Source: Glandiceps talaboti (taxonomy: Eukaryota > Hemichordata > Enteropneusta > Spengelidae). Taken from it: a stretch of 40,000 bases of DNA. The DNA is taken from positions 23,781,225 to 23,821,224 of the forward strand of contig NC_135557.1 in the NCBI RefSeq assembly GCF_964340395.1. The letters are read 5' to 3'. Shown one piece after another: positions 12,136 through 40,000 of the stretch. A model generated the notes under the pieces. The model made no database searches. It was not told the origin of the DNA and was given only the letters and a program-made list of their open reading frames with translations. The first letter of the stretch is position 1. Each line of letters begins with the position of its first letter. Made by a program: the position numbers and the translations under genes.

Positions 12136-12808
12136 AGATTTAAACTGAATGCCTTCCATAAGGGCAAAGTTTCAGATTTCTGTTCCTACACACAATGATT
12201 GTTGGAATGCAACAGAACATATGCGAATAGTTATGTTGGAAATATGTACCGAGAATTTGAAGAGTTCATTTTCAAGATATAGTCTAATTACTGAAAACGA
12301 GTCATTACATCTAAAAGCTACATCAACTAGCTTTCCAGGAAATGTGCCCTCTGTTTTGTTTGAAGTGTGTATTAAATTACATTCAAATTTCAATCTTGTA
12401 TTCTTGATATATGAACCATTATTTATGTAAAAGATCGAGCCAATAAATACAAGCTACATCATCAGTCTTTATGTGACACATGCACTTTGCTATCAATGAA
12501 TGCACCAAATTATATTGAATTTGAAACGTACATTCTTAAGATATAGCCTAATTACTGAATGATATTAATTATGCAAATGGTCACTAATATCGATGGAATG
12601 TTTACCAAACCCCAATGAATTCTAACCATTACCCTAAAGAACATGTGCATGAAATTTCGTTTGAATTGAGCCAGCTGTTTCCAGAAAACACTGACAGACA
12701 GCAAGACACGGTCATGCATACATACATACATACATACATACATACATACATACATACATACATACATACATACAAGTCATGTATGTATGTATGTATGTAT
12801 GTATGTAT
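12136..12808 (+). mobile_element. Family 1 element, right end lost in a microsatellite (copy 1)
   Basis: The left end AACTGAATGCCTTCCATAAGG and the internal ATATAGCCTAATTACTGAA units match the family. It leads into a (CATA)n array, but the terminal hairpin is missing and the array flips to (TGTA)n instead. Confidence 0.5.
12716..12808 (+). repeat. Head-to-head (CATA)n / (TGTA)n microsatellite
   Basis: (CATA)n from 12716 to about 12774, a CAAGT spacer, then (ATGT)n from 12779 to 12808. The two arms are complementary and could form a long hairpin. Confidence 0.9.
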
Positions 12809-13427
12809 TTAGTTACAAACCGAAACTTTAGAGAAACCAAATAACGCACAATTAAACACTTTCCCCACAACTTCCAGTCGAACAACAGACGGTCAAAACA
12901 TAGAACACTAAACAGCATTACACTTAACATTTATCTTATTTAATTCAGTTGTAATGAAACAAAATATATAGTCTGTAGCAGAATATATACCATAGCTTCC
13001 TTTTTGAATGACAATATACCTCGGAATTGCGTTGTGACATTCGTTCACTATAAAATCGAAACCCCATTACATTAAGTAACACAAAGCCAACTAAACCCAC
13101 TCTTTACTGAAATAAAGAACACTAAAGAAATCAGATTTGTATTATATTACCCAATACTTTCCATCTTGATTAGAACAAATATGTACCATAATATTGTTTT
13201 TTCTCTACATGTACGAGTTATATGGAACAGTTAAGGCGAATGAGATAATGTCATCAGTAATTGAAATCATCGACACATAAATGAAGTATTACAAGGAATC
13301 TTATGTCTTATTTGAAATAGTATGTCAACACGTGCGTATAGTGGACGTGACTAGAGAGGGAAGCGAAAGGAACTGTAGATAAGTCTGTAAGTACAATATT
13401 ATAGTAATTTCTTTGTCTACAGGCCTA

Positions 13428-32272
<18,845 letters not shown>

Positions 32273-32578
32273 TACTTCTGCTAAGTCGATTGAATCCCAA
32301 GGCTTGCTTTGAATAGTTAACGTTTGCACATGTTTTCAAACAGAGGGCGTAGTGGTGATCGTCTTAACAATACCGTGGAAAGATTAACATCTTATCAATA
32401 TTCAGTATTTGGGCGAAGTCGAATCTGCACATGTCTCTGCGAGTAAAATACGTATTTCTAAAGTGTGTATTGAATATTGGGGATGGAATAACAATTGGAA
32501 AAATAAGACTAAGGTTATTTCAGTAACCTATTATGTTGGAAAAACGACTAGTGGCAAGCTCTATGGAAATCGAGGTCA
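32273..32578 (-). other. R1 5' flank, conserved with R2 (putative 5'UTR/promoter region)
   Basis: Paralogue of 8617-8932. Beyond it, 32640-32970 aligns to 12810-12970 rather than to the sequence next to R2. Confidence 0.5.
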
Positions 32579-32581
32579 TGA

Positions 32582-32634
32582 CTTGTATGTATGTATGTAT
32601 GTATGTATGTATGTATGTATGTATGTATGTATGC
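32582..32634 (+). repeat. (TGTA)n microsatellite in R1 5' flank
   Basis: About 13 units. It marks the point where R1 and R2 flanks stop aligning simply. Confidence 0.9.
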
Positions 32635-33144
32635 ATTTTGTTACGAACCGAAAATTTAGAGAAGCCAAATAATGCACAATGAAACACTTTCCCCACACCT
32701 TCCAGTCGAAACAACAAACGGTCAAACATAGAACACTAAACAGCATAACACTTAACAATTATCTTAGTTAAGTCAGTTGTAATGAAACAAAATATACTAT
32801 AATAATGTCTTGAAAGTGTATTACAGGGTTTACAAACTTATAAACTAAAGTGGTTCACCAAATGTTCTAAATATCACAATGTTCAGTTCTCAGGCTTCTG
32901 TGTTTGTGGTTTTGAATATATTTACATCCAAATGAATGAATATATTTACCCCCAATTAATTCACTTAGATGTAAATACAATATATACAATCTCGTATGTT
33001 TAGAGACGTTATCCAAGTTGAAGTTTCCTTCGTTTTATGTTCCAGGACTCCCATAATTAGCCTTGGTTCTTGGACCCATGGACATCTCTCTCTCATCACC
33101 TGTCTCTGCCTTGGAGTGAGGCCGTGACACAAACTCAGGGCTAT

Positions 33145-35804
33145 CCCCGGGGGGCAACTCCATGGGTAACATTACGGGGGGCTCCTCACAAGCATTAAAA
33201 CCCAAACTGTTGTGATACCACTTTTATGCAAAAAAGGATACCCTTTCTGATTTTAATTTGTCTAAGTACAATCGACAGGGCCGTAGCCTGACCAAATTGC
33301 CAGGGGGGTGGGGGTGGGGGCAGAACTTTGTCTTGGTGCAATTTAAATTTCGAAAAATGCTAATTTACATAAATTTGCATGCAATTTACATAATATCTAT
33401 TTTAGCACACGCAATTAAATATCATATGTAAGGTCAGAAAAAATAAAAAAAATGCTGGTCAACGGGTAACCTAACCCATCACATTGGGTAAGTAGGTCGA
33501 TTTCAATTTTTCACAATGCTTGACAAGGATAAAACAAACCATATATAATGATAGCAAAATATTTCAGGTCGAGTTTAGATAGAACTTATTCAGTCATCTT
33601 GATACTATCTTATGCAATTTGTCTGCAAACAAATGTTGTAGTTCCTCTCACCCTCTCTTCTCAAAAAAATGTTAAGCCCCGCCAATTGAATCTCAAACAT
33701 TATTTTAGCTACCCCTTCTGTCTCCTACACTACAGTGGAGATACAAAATCATATGGTACAATGATGCATTGGAAGGAGACGACTCCAAAGGTGAGAAAAA
33801 ATTGAAAATAAGACAGTGTAGGAGGCCATTTAGAGGCATAGAATATCAAACCATAGACATAATAAAATACCAGAATTGAAACAATTATGCTATACATAAC
33901 ATATTATCTGGAAGTGTATTTTTTGGCAAAGCTGAAAGATATTATGCGGATGTGCACATGGTAAATGACTTCTCCTGAAGTTTAATTTGGTTCAAAAAAA
34001 TCCCGAATAAAGAGCAAAACATTTCAAGACTTTCAGACTGGTGATGGCCAAATGGTCGTAAACTTTTGTTCAATTCTTTTTAGTGCACATTGGATATTTA
34101 ATCTCAATTCATGCTTGTATGCAACATCAGAGCCAAGTAAACCACTGTATAAGATATTATATAATTTGGAATAGACTCAAATGTATACTGTTACATGTAC
34201 TATTCAGAAAATATAAAGAAATGTCCATAATTTTGAAAAAAAAATGCGAAGCCCGCATGAGGATATATTGCCCATCACCAGAAAAAAATATATGGGGAGG
34301 TTGAACAGCTTTTTCATTTTTTCTGGCCTAATGTCGTATCTTTCAAAGTAGTTGCCGAGAAGATGTCACATTCAAAGTAAAAAAAAAATGGATGGTGCTT
34401 TCTCAAATAAGTAACACAACAAAATAATCATTTTCTTTACCCAACTTCCAAAACTGTTATGGCCTCGTTTATGTCGGAACCCAAGGTGAACTCAGTGAAT
34501 TCTCCTTGCCATTATCATTATAATGGAAATTGAAGTTTGGATTTTGATGTCGAAGGTACAGCTCTGTTTATTGAGGGCCATTCTTTCCATAGCAAATTGT
34601 CGCTTCTAAATGAATTGCGGAATAACGCAAGTGGCAGTGTGCAATGAGATAATTATATCAAACAACATTTTAACCAAAGACAACGTCGAACACAATAATT
34701 GAAAGAAATATCTTCAAATAGTGGATCTTAAACTGCGTACCTAGTTTAATAGTTTTTCAGGGCCACCAAATATTCCAAAAAGAGATCTGCCGTTTTATCA
34801 GTATGAAATATTTTAATATAAGGAACAAGATGTAAATGAGTTCGAGCGCATCTTCGGAGTCACTGCATGCAGCATAGCAGGCGACCTCACGTTGAACGAC
34901 TTTTTCCGTCTTTTTTTTATAGTTTCACTCGCTGACATTATAATTGCGACTTGCTATCTTCAAATGAAGGAGACTTTCAAGACTACTGTTACTCGCGGAA
35001 AATGCACAGTGCATGTGCGCACTTCTTTTGTATATTCCCGCACAAAGAATTTTTAATTTGCTGCAAAGAGTTACAATTTTGAACTGGACACATTTTTATT
35101 CAAAGTTAAGCCAGCGTACAATAGCGATATAAGATACATATTAGCCAGGAGTCAGTGTACAGTCACTTTAGTGAACTATCCATTTAAATCGCGCATGCTA
35201 GGAATCGTCACGTAAATGACGATTTTAATAGCATCGCTATGTCTTCTTTTTTTCCAAAATCTCAGGGGGGGGGCAGCTGCCCCCCTTGCCCCCCCCCCCA
35301 CAGGCTACGGTACTGATCGAACTGTCCTTATTCGCCGTAACCGTTTCAGTCCACTAGCACTCAGTCTGTTGTCTTGTGTTGATGGTGGCACTACAAATCT
35401 GATAACCCCATCATCATCTATATGTTGATAATTATCATTATGGTCCGGTTCTTGGATTTTTGGATGTTTACACATTATACCATTGCTGGAGACACGCTCG
35501 AGCTCAATCTGGTTATGGTTGCAGGAATATTGCATGCTGTACGTGACTAAAACAAGGGTTTTCAGGGGGGTGGTCCTAGATCTGAAGTGGCATGAGCGAC
35601 GAGAGAAGTTTTCAAGGAAGAAAAACAGGTTGAAACGCTTCCAGACTGCATAGTCTAAATTACAGACCTTTTCTGATACCAACACTTCATGAAAAGTATA
35701 CCCTTTCTGATACCAACCAGCATAAAAAACGAACCCTTTTGCGCGGACCCTCCCCGTATAGCCGCCTATGGGAGTTGCCCCCCCCCCCCCCGGGGGGGGG
35801 GGGG
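33145..35804. mobile_element. Outer TIR element carrying the nested hAT-like insertion
   Basis: The left end CCCCGGGGGGCAACTCCAT and the inverted right end (poly-C/G then GGGGCAACTCCCAT) form imperfect terminal inverted repeats. The 4-bp CTAT is on both sides (33141-33144 and 35805-35808). Without the nested hAT the element is about 615 bp. Superfamily not assigned. Confidence 0.5.
33276..35315. mobile_element. hAT-like DNA transposon, non-autonomous, 2040 bp
   Basis: Ends CAGGGCCGTAGCCTG and, inverted, CAGTACCGTAGCCTG. Flanked by the 5-bp direct repeat ATCGA (33271-33275 and 35316-35320). G-rich and C-rich tracts lie just inside each end. CAG termini are typical of hAT, and 5-bp duplications occur in a hAT subgroup. 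No transposase ORF was seen in the interior. Confidence 0.7.
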
Positions 35805-35879
35805 CTATCACGAAATAAAGTATACATTTAAGTTTCACTCCAGATATACTCTGGTGTTTTATTTATCTTCAACTACACC

Positions 35880-37375
35880 TATATCGCCTGCTTGGAAACT
35901 ATCACAGATACTTCAATAGTGCATTATAGGCAAATAACCAATCACACATTTAACGCTATAATAGATGGTGTTATACCTTACATTAGTTTTAATTTGCTAT
36001 TTATTCTTTTTTTCTTCATTTCTTCGCATATGGTCCAACAGGCATAGCCCATCAACAGGATGACGAAAAAAATGAAAAAAAAAACCATAGAAATACCAGA
36101 CAATGAAAATATTAAATACAATACACGAACATAACAATATACATACAGCTAATGACAAAATGTAACATGAAAATGTACAAGAAAACAGAAAAAGAATACC
36201 TACAGAAGTTTACGTATTTTGTGTCAATTGATTTTTCAAATTGGCAAATTTCAGATTGGTTGTAGGATATTCTAAAACATGTCTTTTGGGTTGAAGCAGT
36301 TAGGTGGGACATACAAATTAAATTTCGTAAGAATCTCCTGATACTTGCTAAAGGAAATCACGTACTTATAGACAAAACACATTTTGACATCTTATAAAAA
36401 GAGGGGGAGTTTAAAGAAATTACATAGATTAAAATACTGGTCAGCTTCATACACACACTGTTTTAAGCATATACTTGTGTATTTGACAAAACGTTTTTTT
36501 CTGAACTCGACTAATAAACCAAATAACTTTCTGACAATGTGATTACTGAGCTGGGGAAAACTGAAATTGTTAATTAGTTATACGCCATCATTGACATAAA
36601 CTCTAGATATTGGCTGTTTATCAAGTCTGTTATTATAGTGTATGACCCTACTTTTCTTTGATATTGAGATCACCTAACATGTACTAAACTTAAGATTAAG
36701 TTTCCACCATCTACATCAATTACTGACAGAACTGTCACCAGTCTCAGGAAGTCTGCAATGATTCAGAATCGATTAACGTACACATTTTGTGTCTTCAGTG
36801 TAAATATGCATACTTGAATATTTGATAACAGGTGTTAGGTCATTGATATACATAATGAACAGAAAAGGGCCAAAATAGTGACCCTTGAGAGAAGCACCTG
36901 AGATGGAACATACATGGCATTAGCTTTGTTTTCTACAAATTTTGAACTAAGTATGATCGCAACCGTGAGAGTAATGACCAAAGGTAACCATACAATTGCA
37001 ATTTATGGACGAGTTGCGATTCACCGAATCAAACGCTTTAGAGATACTATCAACCTGAACGCCGGATGCTAATACATTGGTGATGGAATATTCGTATGCG
37101 ATGAGATTTATTGCTGTTAATTTATTAGGAAGGAATTGTGTAGAGACTCTTGAATGGAACACCTTATATGATTATATATAACTTTGTAAATTTTACTAAA
37201 CCTTCAAACATTTTACTAAATAGCGATAACAGTGAAATCAGCTCGTCTGAACAATGTTGGCAAAATAATCCCTGGAATTGTGTCATACCGCAGGCCTTAT
37301 TGATATCCACTACACTAAGTGTCTGAGAAATGTCATCAGATGAAAATTGCATACAACTGCGATTATCAGATTTAA
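35880..37375 (-). mobile_element. Decayed non-LTR retrotransposon fragment (copy 2)
   Basis: Second copy of the 10660-12135 block. On the minus strand DSISKAFDSVNRNSSIN (about 37050-37000) matches the RT motif DFSKAFDSVNH, and SDDISQTLSVVDINKACG upstream fits the region preceding it. Several stops and frameshifts are present, so it is not functional. Confidence 0.6.
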
Positions 37376-38062
37376 TCAGATTTAAACTGAATGCCTTCTG
37401 TAAGGGCAAGTTTTTTATATTTGTGTTCCTACACACAATTATTGTTGGAATGCAACAGAACATATGCGAATAGTTATGTTGGAAATATGTACCGAGAATT
37501 TGAAGAGTGCATTTTCAAGATATAGTCTAATTACTGAAAACGAGTTATTACAACTAAACGCTAAATCAACTAGCTAGCCAGGAAATGTGCCCTCTGTTTT
37601 GTTTGAAGTATGTATTAAATTATATTCAAAATATCAATCCTGTATTCTTAATATATAAACCATTAATTATGTAAAAGATCGAGTCAATAAATACAAGCTA
37701 TATATCACCAGTCTTTATGTGACACATGCACTTTGCTATCAATGAATGCACCAGATTATATTGAGTTTGAAGTGTACACTCTTAAGATATAGCCTAATTA
37801 CTGAATGACAATAATTAAGCAAATGGTCACTAATATCGATGGAATGTTTACCAAACCCTAATGAATTCTATCCATTACCATGAAGAACATGTGCATGACA
37901 TTTTGTTTGAATTGAGCCAGCTGTTTTTCAGAAAACACTGACAGACAGCAAGACACATACATACATACATACATACATACATACATACATACATACATAC
38001 ATACATACATACATACATACTTTCCATCCCTAAATTATAACCTTCCTCTTCGGAAGGTAAAA
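37376..38062 (+). mobile_element. Family 1 element, complete (copy 2)
   Basis: Left end TGCCTTCTGTAAGGGCAAG, internal tandem units, (CATA)n at 37958-38022, then CCATCCC and the hairpin CCTTCCTCTTCGGAAGG. Paralogue of 12136-12808, with the right end intact. Confidence 0.6.
37954..38022 (+). repeat. (CATA)n microsatellite
   Basis: Internal microsatellite of the family 1 element 37376-38062. Confidence 0.9.
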
Positions 38063-38192
38063 GCCACACAAGATGGAACGGGCGATGTTTGACTTTTTGG
38101 ACAAATATACTCTGAAAATGCAAATTAACACATGCAGTTGAGATGTGTGTTAATGTGCATACACTTAAATTGCCTGTGAATTCTCTGCGCGT

Positions 38193-38299
<107 letters not shown>

Positions 38300-38455
38300 G
38301 ATAAATATCGGGGTTGGAGGTATTCCTGACAAGGTTGGGTATTTTGTTGTAGGTGCGAATTTCTTTAGGCATGTTTTTTTTTCTGTAACTTGTGACTTAT
38401 AGGAATGACACACAAAAGTACAAAATATAGGAGTCAAGATCTAGATATTTATGTG

Positions 38456-38597
38456 TGTACATATGTACGTATGTATGTATGTATGTATGTATGTATAATG
38501 TATGTATGTATGTATGTATGTATGTATGTATGTATGTATGTGTGTATGTATGTATGTATGTATGTATGTATGTATGTATGTATGTATGTATGTATGC
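38456..38597 (+). repeat. (TGTA)n microsatellite
   Basis: About 33 units, broken by TAATG near 38496. Just beyond the 3' end of the retrotransposon at 38845-40000. Confidence 0.9.
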
Positions 38598-38844
38598 ATT
38601 ATTATATAGTGTTTATTTACCCAAAAGCACAAATGAACATTACAGATACACATACAAAAATACTATTTCGTGGGTAAATAGGGGAATCGGGATTTAGCTT
38701 ACAGCTATTCAAGCCTGTCCCCTACCATAGTTATATACAATGTTTGACAGCAAAGTGATATAGCAAAAGGAAATACATAGTACCTCGGAGTTCATAGTAC
38801 TTATGAAGAACATACGGTAACAATAAATTGTACAGTGGTTTAAT

Positions 38845-40000
38845 TTACTCTTCTAGAAGAAATTGTTTATAAGATCGCTTAAATTCGTTTAGCGTATTGA
38901 TACATCTTATGTTGACAGGGATGCTATTCCAGATTTTTGCCCCTGAGAAGGAGAAAGAAAACTGACCTGAGTTTGTTCTGGCATAATATGGGTAAATATT
39001 TTGATATGAACAGAGTCTTGTATTGTAGTTATGGTGTGAAGGTTCAAAATAATCATACAAAGTGTGTGGTGATAGTTGATGGATCAAGCCATAAATAAAG
39101 GAACCTATCAAATATCTATGCAGTTTAAAAACATCTAGAATATTCAACTGAGCAAACAAAGGAGATGAGTGATCCGTTGGAGATTAAAACAAAACTGTTC
39201 GAACAATCATTTTCTGTGACATTAATATACGATTTAGATGTGATGAATAAGTGTTACCCCAAACCTCAAGGCCATAGTTGATATGGGGGAGTATGAATGT
39301 GTTGTACAAGAGTAGTAAAATGTGTAATGGTAATATATGTCTAAGTCTATACAAAATCCCGCACTTTATTCTGATTAGCTTGTTTACCTTTTCGATGTGG
39401 TCGGACCAAGAGAGATGTTTGTCTAAAGTAATTCCCACAAAGGTGACAACATACTCCTCCTTGATGCTTTTGCCTTGTAATGTGATATCACCAATCAAAT
39501 TTACTTTCTTGTTGCGCCCTCTAAATACTATAAAATTTGATTTTTCACTATTTATTGTCAATTTGTTTGTATTGCACCAACGTTGAACCTCGTGTAATTG
39601 ACCCGAAACATGATCCAAATTAATTTCCCCAACCTGTGAATAGGTATGAAAGAGATTGGTATCGTCTGCGAACAAACGGAAATCAAAGAAAGAGGACGAG
39701 TTTGGAAGATCATTTATATACATTAAAAACAAAGTCGGGCCTAGTACAGAGCCTTGGGGTACTCCAAAGTGAATAAAACGTTTTTCCGATATATGACCGT
39801 TTAGCTGGACAAACTGAGAGCGACCTGACAGGTAGCTTTTGAACCAGTTATGACAAGTGCCCCGGAACCCGTAATGTTCAAGCTTGGCTAATAAGATCGA
39901 ATGATCGATTGTATCGAACGCTTTACTGAAATCAATAAATACCCCTAGAGTGAAATTCCCTTTATCAATCTCTTTAAGAATGTGATTTACTAAATTAATC
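38845..40000 (-). pseudogene. Non-LTR retrotransposon, 3' part of reverse transcriptase ORF (one stop)
   Basis: Open from the window edge: DFSKAFDTIDH, FGVPQGSVLGP, MYINDLP and the catalytic FADD motif (39672-39661) identify the RT domain. A single in-frame TAA at 39186-39184 interrupts it after VRTVLF. The same frame resumes with SPTDHSSPLFAQL and runs to the natural end (FKRSYKQFLLEE, stop just beyond 38845). Clade is jockey/CR1-like in general appearance but not assigned. The 5' part (ORF1, endonuclease) is outside the window. Confidence 0.85.

Noticed and set aside
12149-12430. 93-codon frame
   Set aside because: Lies inside the family 1 element and is not preserved in the copy at 37390-37670.
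35305-35838. 177-codon minus-strand frame with a coding-like C-terminal half
   Set aside because: Crosses the hAT-like terminus and the poly-C/G end of the outer element; it is transposon sequence with no recognisable protein.

Overview
This is a window of animal nuclear DNA. It has intron-rich genes with consensus GT/AG splice sites, single-exon immunoglobulin (Ig) domains in phase 1-1, many tetranucleotide microsatellites and several eukaryotic transposon types. Exon lengths, Ig/FN3 receptor tyrosine kinase architecture and the transposon mix suggest an invertebrate, perhaps a marine deuterostome or lophotrochozoan. The species cannot be fixed from the sequence alone.

Both protein-coding genes found lie on the minus strand and are tandem paralogues. 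R1 (32272 down to 13428) can be built completely by hand: 21 coding exons, compatible phases at every junction, 3465 nt, 1154 residues. Its order is signal peptide, V-like Ig, four more Ig domains, FN3, a 21-nt microexon, a Cys-rich module of unknown family, a transmembrane helix, a juxtamembrane segment with repeated EYxxL motifs, and a tyrosine-kinase-like domain. The kinase domain has lost the catalytic Asp (HRD reads VRN), most of the glycine loop and the activation-loop tyrosines, so R1 is predicted to be a receptor pseudokinase. R2 (8616 down to 258, running off the left edge) repeats the signal peptide and first two Ig exons at close identity. It then has two Ig exons that R1 lacks, followed by two diverged homologues of R1 Ig exons 4 and 5.

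Layout: 1-8616 R2 exons and introns; 8617-13427 intergenic, with a decayed kinase-exon relic near 9.44-9.55 kb and a LINE-relic/MITE-like block at about 10.66-12.72 kb; 13428-32272 R1; 32273-38.1 kb its 5' flank, with a hAT-like transposon nested in another terminal-inverted-repeat element (33145-35804) and a second copy of the LINE/MITE-like block (about 35.88-38.06 kb); 38.1-38.6 kb microsatellites; 38845-40000 the 3' part of a non-LTR retrotransposon on the minus strand, with one in-frame stop and running off the right edge.

The main idea worth testing is that the locus is an array of shuffled Ig-ectodomain receptors whose kinase domain is probably dead and whose juxtamembrane tyrosines resemble an ITAM, so that they may signal by docking rather than by catalysis. 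All exon limits are hand-called from splice consensus, reading phase and comparison of the paralogues; no searches were run.
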